Assembly: GCA_900314645.1 (NCBI GenBank)
Contig: OMWB01000024.1
Span: forward strand, 46,014 to 110,013
Reading direction: 5' to 3'
Origin: an uncultured Actinomycetes bacterium
Lineage (GTDB): Bacteria > Actinomycetota > Coriobacteriia > Coriobacteriales > Atopobiaceae
Length of the DNA: 64,000 nt
Of this stretch, positions 16,278-25,419 are shown piece after piece. Both the position numbers and the translations under genes were made by a program. The stretch's first letter is position 1. The number at the start of each line of letters is the position of its first letter. The notes beneath the pieces were generated by a model. It was not told the origin of the DNA and did no database searches. It worked only from the letters and a program-made list of their open reading frames with translations.

Positions 16278-18161
16278 ATGAAGTGCTTGCGTGACAAAAA
16301 GATGCTGGTAGGAAGGGTCGTCGCTCTGGTGGCGACCCTCCTTCTTACCTGCGCGGTGTTCCCCCGTGTGGCCCGGGCCGACGAGGGCTCGGTGCGGATT
16401 CACGTGCTGAACTTTTACGAGGATGAGGACGCGATCCTCATTGAGAGCGACGGTCGCTTTGGCATGGTGGACTCCGGCGAGGACGACGACTACCCCAAAG
16501 GGAACGACGCGCGCTATCCCTATCGCAGCGGCACGCGCGTGCGCAAGGGCCATCAGGACGAGGTCATCGCGTATCTCGAGCGGATGGGGGTTACCTCCGA
16601 CAACTTTGAGTTCTACATCGGTACGCACCCGCACAGCGACCACATTGGATCGGCCGACGACGTCATCAAGACCTTTAAGCCCCAGCGCGTGTACTCGCCC
16701 GACTACAAGGACTCGTACCTGTCTGACCCCTGGCGCCTGTGGGATAACCTCTACATCTTTGACCAGATGAAGGCCGCTGCCAAGAAGGTTGGGGCATCGT
16801 TCATTACGAATCTCTCGTACGACGCCCCGGTGAGCCCTGGCAAGAACGGGGTGGCAAATCCTGCCTTTACGCTCGGGTCTGCGCAGATCGAGATTGTGAA
16901 CTGGGATAACCACGAGCTCACCGCAGGGTCCTATGAGGACTGCAACGACTTCAGCTGGGGCGTCGTGGTCTCGTGCGGCGGCAGGCGGGCGTTTCTGGCT
17001 GGCGACATCAACAACTACGGCGGGGACGAGGACTATCTCTCGGGCCTCGTGGGGGCTGTCGATGTGCTGAAGCTGGGACACCATGGGTGCGTCGGGTCGA
17101 ACTCCGAAGGCATCTTGTGGGCACTTCAGCCCAGCTACGCGGTGGTGACGGGGCCCTTCGACAACATGCCCATCACGACGGTGGACACCCTGCTTGAGCT
17201 GGGCGCGCACATCTACTGCACTCCCGAGAGCTGCGGTGCGGGCAAGAGCGCCATCGTCGTCACGCTCTCCTCGTCAGGTGTGTGGGCCGACGCGCTCGCT
17301 GACCCTGACGAGATGACCTTCCGCGTGAACTGCGGCTCGTACGACGCGGTGGCGTTTGTGGATGGCGCGCCTGCGAGCTATAGCGGGACGTGGACGACGA
17401 GCGCGGACAACTCCTTCACCTTTAGCGGAAGCCCCTATGGCACCCTGAACGGTTCCATCAAGGCGGGTCCCGGCAAGTGGATGCACAACAGCATCGGCTG
17501 GTGGTGGAAGAACACCGACGGCACCTACCCCAAGAGTTCGTGGCAGACCATCAAGGGTGTGCAGTACTACTTCAACAGCAAGGGCTACATGCTGACCGGC
17601 TGGCTGCAGGACGGCGGGAACTGGTACTACTTCGATAACTCCGGCGCGCTGGCAACTGGTTGGCGCCGCGTGAAGGGCGAGTGGTACTACCTTGACCCGT
17701 CGAACTACGGAGCCATGGTCACGGGGCTCTTCACGGTGAAGTCCACCCGCTATGTGGCACGCCCGAGCGGCGTCTGTCCCACCTCGGGATGGGTGAAGGT
17801 GGGGAGAAGCTGGTACCTGACCTCGTCCTCGTGCGCTCTCTGCACTGGCTGGGCCAAGCACGACGGCACATGGTACTGGCTCGACACCAAGACGGGCATC
17901 ATGGCGACTGGTTGGAAGAAAGTCAAAGGCGTGCACTACTGGCTCGACTCGTCCGGAGCCATGGCCACGGGCTGGCGTCAGCTCGACGGCACGTGGTACT
18001 GGTTCAACAGCTCTGGCGCCATGCAGACCGGCTGGAAGCAGATTGGCAAGTCGTGGTACTGGTTTGACGAGAACGGCGCGATGTTGGCTAGCGACTGGAC
18101 GCCCGATGGCTGCTACGTGAACAAGAACGGCGCCTGGGTGAAGGGCAAGACCCGCTCGTAG
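16278..18161 (+). CDS. Phosphorylcholine esterase, Pce/CbpE-like, with choline-binding repeats
   Basis: A 627-residue secreted metallo-beta-lactamase-fold protein. Signal peptide of about 34 residues ending ARA. The catalytic domain (about 38-340) has THPHSDHIG with His117, His119, Asp121 and His122, then FLAGDINN (Asp243) and LGHHG (His268/269), a two-metal site. The region around VDSGEDDDYPKGNDARYP and RLWDNLY closely resembles pneumococcal Pce/CbpE, which removes phosphocholine from teichoic acid, rather than ComEC or generic lactamases. Residues about 395-627 are nine or so CW repeats. It follows tyrS by 46 bases. Activity on choline phosphate is inferred from similarity recalled, not from a search. 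The ATG at 16278 lacks a strong ribosome site. Confidence 0.88.
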   Translation: MKCLRDKKMLVGRVVALVATLLLTCAVFPRVARADEGSVRIHVLNFYEDEDAILIESDGRFGMVDSGEDDDYPKGNDARYPYRSGTRVRKGHQDEVIAYLERMGVTSDNFEFYIGTHPHSDHIGSADDVIKTFKPQRVYSPDYKDSYLSDPWRLWDNLYIFDQMKAAAKKVGASFITNLSYDAPVSPGKNGVANPAFTLGSAQIEIVNWDNHELTAGSYEDCNDFSWGVVVSCGGRRAFLAGDINNYGGDEDYLSGLVGAVDVLKLGHHGCVGSNSEGILWALQPSYAVVTGPFDNMPITTVDTLLELGAHIYCTPESCGAGKSAIVVTLSSSGVWADALADPDEMTFRVNCGSYDAVAFVDGAPASYSGTWTTSADNSFTFSGSPYGTLNGSIKAGPGKWMHNSIGWWWKNTDGTYPKSSWQTIKGVQYYFNSKGYMLTGWLQDGGNWYYFDNSGALATGWRRVKGEWYYLDPSNYGAMVTGLFTVKSTRYVARPSGVCPTSGWVKVGRSWYLTSSSCALCTGWAKHDGTWYWLDTKTGIMATGWKKVKGVHYWLDSSGAMATGWRQLDGTWYWFNSSGAMQTGWKQIGKSWYWFDENGAMLASDWTPDGCYVNKNGAWVKGKTRS

Positions 18162-18184
18162 GCTGCTTCCCCACGCCCTGCCCG

Positions 18185-18259
18185 GAACTGGGACACCCAG
18201 CCCGGAGGTTTCTGTCCCACTTTGTGGGACAGAAACCTCCGGGCTGGGTGTCCCAGTTC
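18185..18259. repeat. Perfect 36-bp inverted repeat with 3-base loop
   Basis: Bases 18185-18220 and 18224-18259 are exact reverse complements around TTT. The arm begins GAACTGGGACACCC and ends CTGTCCCAC. It lies between convergent choline-binding genes. No T-run follows, so it is more than a standard terminator; it could be an extragenic palindrome or a very strong cruciform/hairpin site. Confidence 0.92.
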
Positions 18260-18267
18260 GTAATGAT

Positions 18268-18315
18268 CAAAAAATGGGGCCACCCCAGGTGCTCCACATC
18301 ACCTGGGGCGGCCCT
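18268..18315 (-). terminator. Terminator of the NlpC/P60-like choline-binding gene
   Basis: On the minus strand the stem AGGGCCGCCCCAGGT pairs with ACCTGGGGTGGCCCC and is followed by ATTTTTTG. It is 26 bases after the stop codon of the minus-strand gene ending at 18342. Confidence 0.85.
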
Positions 18316-18341
18316 GTCACGTTCGCTCACGCTCTCAGAAG

Positions 18342-20021
18342 CTACCTGAGCGCCTTGTTGTTGTACCAGCCCCACTTGGGCGTCACGGTGTCGCCGTACC
18401 ACCAGAGCCATGAGTCGAGGTCCACCACGCGGATGGTGCCCGCGTTGTCCATCACCTTGCCGTCGCCGATGTAGATGGCGACGTGGCCCCAGATGCTGCC
18501 CGCCCAGGTGTGCGAATGCTTCTTCACGGCAATGAGCATGCCCGGCTTCAGCTTGCTGAGGTCGGAGCTCTTGCAGAAGTCGTTTGCCATGTCGCATGCA
18601 TCAAGTGCAAGGTATGCGTGACCACAGTAGGCAAACACATCCGAGACCCACGCGGCGCACAAACCGGCACCAGGGGAGGGGACCTTCCAGCAGGCATTGA
18701 TGATGGCACGCTGCTTGGCGTTGAGCTTCTCGTTGCTCAGGTCATAGCTCTCGCCATAGTGGCATCCGCCCGAAGCGTCGAAGGCGTAATACAATCCGCC
18801 GACGGACTTCAGCTGGTTCTGCGCAGCGGCGCCGCTGCCGTCCATCCAGTACCAGACTCCGCCCTGCTCAAGCCAGCCAGTCTGCATGGCGCCGCTCTCG
18901 GGGTCAAGCCAGTACCACTTTCCGCCAGCCTTCTGCCAGCCGGTGACCATCGCACCCGAGCTCTTGAGGTAGAACCACGCGCCGTTCAGCTTCTGCCAGC
19001 CGGTGAGCATGGCGCCCGACGCATTGAACCGGTACCAGGACGCCGAGATCTGCTTCCAGCCTGTCGCCATGGCACCCGACTTCTTGTCAAGCCAGTACCA
19101 CTTTCCGCCGAGCTTCTGCCAGCCGGTTGCCAGCGCGCCCGAGCTCTTGAGGTAATACCACTTGCTGCCGAGCTTCTGCCAGCCAGTGAGCATGGCGCCC
19201 GAGCGGTTGAAGAGGTAGCGTACGCCGTCGGCGGTGGCCCAGCCGATGGCCATCTTGCCCGACTCGGGGTCAAGCCAGTACCACTTTCCGCCGGCCTTCT
19301 GCCAGCCGGTGGCCATGACGCCCGTGCTCTTGAGGTAGTACCACGCTCCGTCGGCCTTTCGCCAACCCGTGAGCATGACGCCCGTTGCGCTGAAGAGGTA
19401 GCGCTTGCCCTCAGCTGTGGTGACGCCCGTAGCCATCACGCCCGTCTCGGGGTCGAACCAGTACCACTTCCCGCCCAGCTTGAGCCAGCCGGTGGCAAGG
19501 GCGCCGTTGGCGTTCTTTGCGTAGTACCACTGGCCGTCAACCTCGTGCCAGCCCTTGCCGGTGAGCACCGTGCCGTCAGCGTAGCGATAGTACAGCTTGC
19601 TGCCCTTGGTGAAGACGCCGGCCTGGGATACCTCGGGCTCCTCAGGCTCGGCAATCACCTCGGTAGGAGGCTCCTCGATATCCTGACCGTCTTGCCCGCC
19701 AGTATCGGTGCCACTACCGTTGCCGGCGCTGTCGGCTCCCTCGCCTCCATCTCCCTGGTCATCGCCCGTGTCCGTCTGTCCGTCGCCGGAATTGACGCCA
19801 CCTGCATCGCCGGACGGATCGACGTTTCCGTTCTCGCTCTGGCCCTCGACATCCTCTTGGGCTGCGAGGTCCGTACCCTCGCTGTTGGTTGCCTCCGTGG
19901 CCTCCTCGACGTCTGCTACAGGGGAAACCGCCCCGTTTGTCGCAAATGCGGCGGTTGGGGCGGTTCCGATAAGCAGCGCAAGGGAGAGGCCAAGAAGTCT
20001 ACGTGCAGAGACTTCCTTCAT
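18342..20021 (-). CDS. Secreted NlpC/P60-like cysteine peptidase with central choline-binding repeats
   Basis: A 559-residue secreted protein. The signal peptide ends AFA near residue 28, then a Gly/Asp/Thr-rich low-complexity linker (about 30-135), then about twelve CW repeats (about 138-410; GWQKAGGKWYWLDPESG and variants). The C-terminal domain (about 415-559) has a Cys in GLCAAWVSDVF and a His in IWGHVAIYIGDG, the order expected of NlpC/P60 or CHAP peptidoglycan endopeptidases/amidases. AGGAGGG precedes the ATG. It shares a strand with the L,D-transpeptidase gene, whose stop is 27 bases upstream, so the two may be co-transcribed. The exact bond cleaved is not known. Confidence 0.85.
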   Translation of the reverse strand: MKEVSARRLLGLSLALLIGTAPTAAFATNGAVSPVADVEEATEATNSEGTDLAAQEDVEGQSENGNVDPSGDAGGVNSGDGQTDTGDDQGDGGEGADSAGNGSGTDTGGQDGQDIEEPPTEVIAEPEEPEVSQAGVFTKGSKLYYRYADGTVLTGKGWHEVDGQWYYAKNANGALATGWLKLGGKWYWFDPETGVMATGVTTAEGKRYLFSATGVMLTGWRKADGAWYYLKSTGVMATGWQKAGGKWYWLDPESGKMAIGWATADGVRYLFNRSGAMLTGWQKLGSKWYYLKSSGALATGWQKLGGKWYWLDKKSGAMATGWKQISASWYRFNASGAMLTGWQKLNGAWFYLKSSGAMVTGWQKAGGKWYWLDPESGAMQTGWLEQGGVWYWMDGSGAAAQNQLKSVGGLYYAFDASGGCHYGESYDLSNEKLNAKQRAIINACWKVPSPGAGLCAAWVSDVFAYCGHAYLALDACDMANDFCKSSDLSKLKPGMLIAVKKHSHTWAGSIWGHVAIYIGDGKVMDNAGTIRVVDLDSWLWWYGDTVTPKWGWYNNKALR

Positions 20022-20047
20022 ATGTGGTGGCCCTCCTGCCTTTCGCC

Positions 20048-22234
20048 TTAGAAGATGTATACGCGCGAACCCATGGACACGTTGTCATAGATCCACTTGG
20101 CGTCCTCGATGCGAAGACGGATGCAGCCCTGGGAGATGTGCGCCTTCAGCGTGCCGTTGAGGATGTTGAAGGTGTTGGGCTTGTAGAGCACCGAGTGGAA
20201 GAGATAGTCTCCCCACGCGAAGCACGAGGCGTAGTAGCAGGTGTGGTCATCGTCGCCAAACGAGTACTCCTTGTAGACGATCTTATGCAGGCCCTTGGGG
20301 GTGGGGGTGTCCTTGCCACCCAACGAGCACGAGTAGATGTGCACGGGCAGCCACTCGCCGTCCTCCCAGTGATAGACCATAACCTTGGTCTTGGAGTCGC
20401 TCACGCAGATGAACCAGTTGGTGTTGCTGGAATAGCGGTCGGCATACTGCCAGCAGCTCACGGCCAGCTCGTTGGCGGTGTACCACTTGCCGGTGTTCTT
20501 GCTGAATGCGTTCCACTTGCCGTCGATCTTGAACCAGCCGCTCACCATCTTGCCGCCGTTGTTGGGGTCGAGGTAGTACCAGTCGCTGCCGTCCTTCAGC
20601 CAGCCGGTGGCCTTCTTGCCATCGCCTTCGTACCAGTACCAGTTGCCGTTCTCCTTAGTCCAGCCCTTCTTCACGGCACCGTTGGCCAGGAACTCGTAGG
20701 TCACGCCGCCGATGGTCTTCTTGCAGTTGGCGGCCATGACGCCGTTCTTGTCAAACCAGTAGGTCTGCTTGCCAATTCTCTGCCAGCCGGTTGCGGCAGC
20801 ACCAGAGGAGGTGAGATAATACTTCTTGCCGTTTTCAGTCTTCCAGCCGGTCTGCATGGCGCCGTTGTTGTCCATGAAGTACTTCTTGCCCTTGACGGTG
20901 ACCCAGCCCGTGGCCATTTTGCCGTTGGAGTCGAGCCAGTACCACTTGCCGCCGGAATAGATCCAGCCGGTGCGGCAGGCGCAGGAGCTGTCGGTGTAGT
21001 ACCAGTTGCCGTTGACCTGCACCCACTGGCTGGGCAGGCACGCGCCGCCGGCGTTGGCGACGTAGGGGGTGCCGTTCACCTTGAACGGGCCGACCGCCAT
21101 CTTGCCGCTGCCGGGATAGAGGTAGTACCAGGTGCCGCTGACCTTGGCCCAGCCGGTGCGGCAGGCACCGTTGGAGCCGGTGAGATACCAGTTGTCGCCG
21201 TCCTTCACCCACGAGTTGGCGGGGCAGACGCCGCTCGAGTTGGCAACGTAGGGCTTGCCGCCCGCCTTGAAGGCGCCCGTGGCCATCTTGGCGCTGCCGG
21301 GGTAGAGATAGTACTTCTTGCCGCCAGCCGTCAGCCAGCCGGTCTTGAGCGCGCCGCTGGTGGAGTTGACGTAGTAGTAGTCGGAGCCGAGCTTGGCCCA
21401 GCCCTTCGTGGTGACGATGGAGCCGTTCTCAGAGGCCAGGTAGCGCGTGCCGTCCACCTTGAAGGTCTGGGAGTGCTTCATCACGCCGGTCTTGGGGTCA
21501 AGGTAATACTTCTTGTTGCCGACCTTCACCCAACCGGTCTGGATCACGCCGTCCTTGTCGGTGTAGTACGTCTTGTTGGCAGAGTTCTTCACAAAGCCTG
21601 CCGCGTTGTGCAGCGCACCGGTGGTCTCGTCCAGGAAGTACTTCTTGCCCTCGATGGTCTGGATGCCCTTGAGGATCTCGCCGTCCTTGTAATAGACCGT
21701 GGCTTCCTTGCCGTCGATGGTCTCGGTGGTCCAGCCAGCCGGCTGCTCCTCTTCGGGATCCGCTGCCTCAACGACTTCGGGCTCCACGACCTCGGCCGGC
21801 TCGGCCTCGATGACGGGCTCGTCGCCGTCGGTGGTCTCGTCCGTGATGACCTCGCCGTCGATCGGCTCGTCAGTGGTGACCTCGTCGCCCGTGAGCTCGT
21901 CCGTGGTGGCCTCGGCATCGGTGGCCTCGTCGCCTGTGCCGTCGCCGTCCGTCGTGGTGAAGTCGCCAGCGGGCTGCTGGTCGTCCGTCAGCTCACCGTC
22001 GGTGGTCTGACCGTCGCCGGTGGTTCCCTCGGTTCCGGAACCCTCGCCGATGCCGTCCTCCTCGTCGCTCGCACCCTCAGGCATCTGGTCGCCTGCCTCG
22101 TTGAGCATCTCAGCGATGATTTGGTCGTCAGGCTGGTTCTCCGTGGCCTCAGATGCCATCGCAAGGGCAGGGCTGAAGGCCATGCTCAGCGAGAGGACAA
22201 CCGCGAGCCAGCTCGAACGGTTACGCAAATCCAT
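20048..22234 (-). CDS. L,D-transpeptidase (YkuD) with choline-binding repeats
   Basis: A 728-residue secreted protein. Signal peptide (about 1-25, ending ALA), an acidic Thr/Glu/Asp-rich region (about 28-145), about twenty CW repeats (about 150-600), and a C-terminal YkuD domain. The catalytic block HISQGCIRLRIEDA near residue 700 carries His and Cys of the HxxSxGC motif. An upstream His in YLFHSVLY is also typical. The enzyme would make 3-3 peptidoglycan cross-links or attach proteins to the wall. The ATG at 22232-22234 begins MDLRNRSSWLAVVLSL; the frame extends further upstream, but this ATG has GAGGAAG before it and starts the signal peptide. Confidence 0.9.
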   Translation of the reverse strand: MDLRNRSSWLAVVLSLSMAFSPALAMASEATENQPDDQIIAEMLNEAGDQMPEGASDEEDGIGEGSGTEGTTGDGQTTDGELTDDQQPAGDFTTTDGDGTGDEATDAEATTDELTGDEVTTDEPIDGEVITDETTDGDEPVIEAEPAEVVEPEVVEAADPEEEQPAGWTTETIDGKEATVYYKDGEILKGIQTIEGKKYFLDETTGALHNAAGFVKNSANKTYYTDKDGVIQTGWVKVGNKKYYLDPKTGVMKHSQTFKVDGTRYLASENGSIVTTKGWAKLGSDYYYVNSTSGALKTGWLTAGGKKYYLYPGSAKMATGAFKAGGKPYVANSSGVCPANSWVKDGDNWYLTGSNGACRTGWAKVSGTWYYLYPGSGKMAVGPFKVNGTPYVANAGGACLPSQWVQVNGNWYYTDSSCACRTGWIYSGGKWYWLDSNGKMATGWVTVKGKKYFMDNNGAMQTGWKTENGKKYYLTSSGAAATGWQRIGKQTYWFDKNGVMAANCKKTIGGVTYEFLANGAVKKGWTKENGNWYWYEGDGKKATGWLKDGSDWYYLDPNNGGKMVSGWFKIDGKWNAFSKNTGKWYTANELAVSCWQYADRYSSNTNWFICVSDSKTKVMVYHWEDGEWLPVHIYSCSLGGKDTPTPKGLHKIVYKEYSFGDDDHTCYYASCFAWGDYLFHSVLYKPNTFNILNGTLKAHISQGCIRLRIEDAKWIYDNVSMGSRVYIF

Positions 22235-22422
22235 ACTTCCTCGATTCCCCTCTAGATACACATAAGCGCGTTCCATTGTATATGCGTTTTGCCGATGCGC
22301 AGACTTGTATGCAGTTTCCACACCAGAATCCTTACGAGCCTGAAATGGTACGTTTGTTAGGCGTTTTGCGGTGCGTTGGGAGCGGCTATCATAGGTTGCT
22401 GAAAACGCGAGAGGACCAGACC

Positions 22423-24966
22423 ATGCAGCACCAAGCAGAGCACGAGCATCATCACGAGCATAAGCACGAGCGGCTCACGCCCGTGCCCGAGCTATTGGCA
22501 CCAGCCGGAGGCCCCGACGCCTTCGACGCCGCCCTGGCGGCAGGCGCCGACGCCATCTACTGTGGCTACGGCAACGACTTCAACGCGCGTCGCAGCGCGC
22601 AGAACTTTACGCCCGAGGGCTTTGCGGCCGCGTGCCGTCGGGCGCATCTGGCCGGCGCGCGCGTGTACGTCACCGTCAACGTGGTCATTCGCACCGAGGA
22701 GCTTCCCCAGGTGCTGGCGCTTGTCCGAGAGGCGTGGCTCTTGGGAGCGGATGCCTTCATCATCCAGGACTGGGGCCTTCTGGCCGAGATACATCGCCGC
22801 TGGCCAAAGATCGAGTGCCACATCTCGACACAGGCCAACGTGCATGATGCGCGGGCAACGGCCTGGTGCGGCCGCCTGGGCGCCCAGCGCGTGACGCTCT
22901 CGCGCGAGCTCTCCCTGCCCGAGCTTCGTACCATCGCTCAGACGGGCGTGGAGATCGAGGGCTTTGGCCACGGTGCCCTTTGCTTCTGCTATTCCGGCAT
23001 CTGCATGATGAGCTCGCTCGTGGGCGGACGCTCGGCCAACCGCGGCATGTGCGCCCAGCCGTGTCGCCTGCTGTACCTGCTGGTGGACGAGAACGGTAAG
23101 GTGCTCACGCCCCAGGGGCTTGACCGGCCGCTTTGCCCCAAGGACTACTGCACGGTGGACGACCTCCCGGCGCTGGCGGAGGCGGGCTTGGGCTCGTTGA
23201 AGATCGAGGGCCGCATGAAGGCCCCCGATTACGTATATGCGGTGACCTCGGCGTATCGCGAGGCGCTTGATGACGTGGCGCACGGCCGTACCGCCGACGA
23301 GGTGGTCTTGGCGGCCCGCCACGAGCGGTTGCGTCGCGCCTTCAACCGCGACTTCACCAATAGCTACCTGAGCGGTGCCTCAGGCAACGAGATGATGAGC
23401 TACGAGCGCTCCAACAACCGCGGCGAGCTGGTGGGGGAGGTCGTCTCCTCGCGTGACCTGGGTGGCACGCGCGTGCGTCGCGGCGGCAAGGACGGCGGCC
23501 GCGAGCGGTTCCGCCACATCACGCGCGCCGAGGTGACCATCGCGCTCGACAAGCACGTGGACAAGGGCGACCTGTTGGAGATCCGCCCGACGGATGACCC
23601 GTCGCAGTTCCTGACTGCCCTCGTCGAGGCCGACGCCGCGGCGGGGGAGCTCATCGTGTGCAAGACGGTCCGTCCGATGGCGGCGGGCTGCCCCGTGCGC
23701 GTCATCCGCTCGCAGCGCGCGCTCGACGCGGCGTCTGGCGTGTCGGGCGAGGTCCCGCGCAAGCGTCCCGTCGCGGTGAACGTCGTTGCGCGCGTGGGCA
23801 GGCCGTTTGTGGTGGAGCTCAGCACGTTTGGCCCGCGCGGCGGGCGGCCGATCACGGCCCATGCGACGGGCTTTGTGGTTGAGAAGGCCCGTACGCGCGC
23901 CGTGACGCCCGAGGAGATTCGCGAGCACGTGGAGCGCATGGGCTCGACGCCCTTCGAGCCGGTCGGCTTCTCCGGGATGTTTGACCCGGGCATCGGCATG
24001 GCGTTCTCGGCGGTGCACAAGGTGCGTGCCGAGGCGTGCAAGGCCCTTGAGGCGGCCATCCTTGCCGCGTACGAGGAGCGTGAGGAGGGCCTTGCCTCGG
24101 TGCCGGACGCCGAGGACCTGGCGCTGCAGGTCAGGGGGCGCGCGGGGCATGCCGCGAAGGATGCGGAGCCGGTGGAGGTCTGCGTGCTCGCGCCGTCCGT
24201 TTCCGTGGCCGAGGCCGCTGTGCAGGCCGGGGCCACGCGCGTCTACGCCACGGCTGACGCGCTCCTCGCAGAGGACGGCTGGCCCGAGGGCACCGTGCCT
24301 TGGCTTGACGAGGTCTGCCGCGAGATTGACCACGACCGCCTTGACCCGTGGATCGAGGAGGGCCGCGCCGTGGGCGTGGGCAACGTGTCCGAGCTGGTGC
24401 TGGCCGCAGAGCGCGGCGCCTTTGCCGAGGTCAGGCCCTGCATACCGGTGCACAATGCCTCGGCGCTTACTGCCCTTGCGGAGGCCGGTGCGGCGGGCGT
24501 ATGGTTCTCGCCCGAGCTGACGCTCTCCGAGGCATGCGGTCTGGCACGCATCTCGCGTGTGCCCACGGGGCTTGTGGTGTACGGGCGCCCGCGTGCCATG
24601 ACGAGCGAGCACTGCGTGCTGCAGGTCGCCGGTCGTTGCGTGCATGACTGCGCGAGCTGCGCCTTGCGGCGACAGAAGCTGTCGCTGCGTGACAAGGACG
24701 GCAACCTCATGCCGGTGCGGACGGACTTGCAGGGCCGTTCGCGCATCTACGCGGCCAAGCCGCTCGACGCAACGCCGCAGGTAGGCGAGCTGCTTGAGGC
24801 CGGCGTGACCCGCTTGATGGTCGACGCCACGCTGCTTTCGGAAGAGGAGGCCGCTGCGGCCGTTCGCCGCGTGGTGGCAGCCCTCGAGGCCGTGCGCTCC
24901 GGACGCAGGCCCGCCCCGCGCGAGGCGGGAGCCACCTCGGGCCATCTCTTCCAGCCTATCGCGTAG
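22423..24966 (+). CDS. U32-family peptidase-like protein (RlhA/collagenase-like)
   Basis: An 847-residue cytoplasmic protein of family U32 (PF01136) with the C-terminal collagenase-like region seen in long members. The N-terminus has a His-rich segment, then PELLAPAGGPDAFDAAL and AIYCGYGNDFNAR. A Cys-rich block near residue 190 (CFCYSGICMM, then MCAQPCR) and later Cys residues (CVHDCASC) fit the iron-sulfur-dependent RNA hydroxylases (RlhA/TrhP) now assigned to this family, rather than a protease. Start ATG 22423 follows GAGAGG at 22409-22414; earlier in-frame codons lie in the divergent promoter region. Which RNA it modifies is unknown. Confidence 0.88.
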   Translation: MQHQAEHEHHHEHKHERLTPVPELLAPAGGPDAFDAALAAGADAIYCGYGNDFNARRSAQNFTPEGFAAACRRAHLAGARVYVTVNVVIRTEELPQVLALVREAWLLGADAFIIQDWGLLAEIHRRWPKIECHISTQANVHDARATAWCGRLGAQRVTLSRELSLPELRTIAQTGVEIEGFGHGALCFCYSGICMMSSLVGGRSANRGMCAQPCRLLYLLVDENGKVLTPQGLDRPLCPKDYCTVDDLPALAEAGLGSLKIEGRMKAPDYVYAVTSAYREALDDVAHGRTADEVVLAARHERLRRAFNRDFTNSYLSGASGNEMMSYERSNNRGELVGEVVSSRDLGGTRVRRGGKDGGRERFRHITRAEVTIALDKHVDKGDLLEIRPTDDPSQFLTALVEADAAAGELIVCKTVRPMAAGCPVRVIRSQRALDAASGVSGEVPRKRPVAVNVVARVGRPFVVELSTFGPRGGRPITAHATGFVVEKARTRAVTPEEIREHVERMGSTPFEPVGFSGMFDPGIGMAFSAVHKVRAEACKALEAAILAAYEEREEGLASVPDAEDLALQVRGRAGHAAKDAEPVEVCVLAPSVSVAEAAVQAGATRVYATADALLAEDGWPEGTVPWLDEVCREIDHDRLDPWIEEGRAVGVGNVSELVLAAERGAFAEVRPCIPVHNASALTALAEAGAAGVWFSPELTLSEACGLARISRVPTGLVVYGRPRAMTSEHCVLQVAGRCVHDCASCALRRQKLSLRDKDGNLMPVRTDLQGRSRIYAAKPLDATPQVGELLEAGVTRLMVDATLLSEEEAAAAVRRVVAALEAVRSGRRPAPREAGATSGHLFQPIA

Positions 24967-25123
24967 CCCTGCGTGAAGGCGCGATGCGGTATGTATGAAC
25001 CAAAACGGTGAACTGGATGCCGTCCGAAATCCTAGTCGGCAATGGGGTAGTATCTTACGAGTGACAATTCACGCCGCCTGCGGGTGGCATCGATAGCCGC
25101 CCAGCGGCAAGGAGTGAGTGAAC

Positions 25124-25381
25124 ATGGCAGAGAGCAAGAAGACGCCCGTCAATATGGAGCTGCTTGAAGCAACCCTCAACATCATCCGCCAGAGCCTGCA
25201 GGCCGATGGCGGCGACGTTGTGCTGGTCAACTGCGACGAGGACGGTGTGGTTACCCTTGAGATGCAGGGCGCCTGCGCGGGCTGTCCGCTTTCGAGCTTC
25301 GACATGAGCGAGGGCATCGAGCGCATCCTGCGCGAGCACGTGCCGGGTGTCACCAAGGTGCAGCCGGCCATGGCCTGGTAA
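25124..25381 (+). CDS. NifU-like iron-sulfur scaffold domain protein
   Basis: An 85-residue protein consisting only of a NifU C-terminal-like domain (PF01106). GACAGCPLSSF near residue 51 holds the CxxC pair that carries a transient Fe-S cluster for delivery to target enzymes. LQADGGDVVLVNCDEDG is the usual first half. AAGGAG at 25109-25114 is spaced 9 bases from the ATG at 25124, better than for the GTG at 25118. The U32 gene upstream probably needs Fe-S, which fits the proximity, but the 157-base gap suggests its own promoter. Confidence 0.9.
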   Translation: MAESKKTPVNMELLEATLNIIRQSLQADGGDVVLVNCDEDGVVTLEMQGACAGCPLSSFDMSEGIERILREHVPGVTKVQPAMAW

Positions 25382-25419
25382 GCCTAAGCGTTTCCTTGTA
25401 AGCCTAAGCATGTCCCTAC

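Noticed and set aside
14864..16297. Long minus-strand open frame opposite tyrS
   Set aside because: tyrS has all synthetase motifs; the antisense frame shows no domain and low-complexity composition.
16278..18161. ComEC-like or generic metallo-beta-lactamase
   Set aside because: The region around the metal site and the CW repeats match Pce/CbpE much better, and no membrane channel domain exists.
20003..22255. Long plus-strand open frame opposite the L,D-transpeptidase gene
   Set aside because: The minus frame has a signal peptide, CW repeats and a YkuD motif; the plus frame is an antisense shadow made by high GC.
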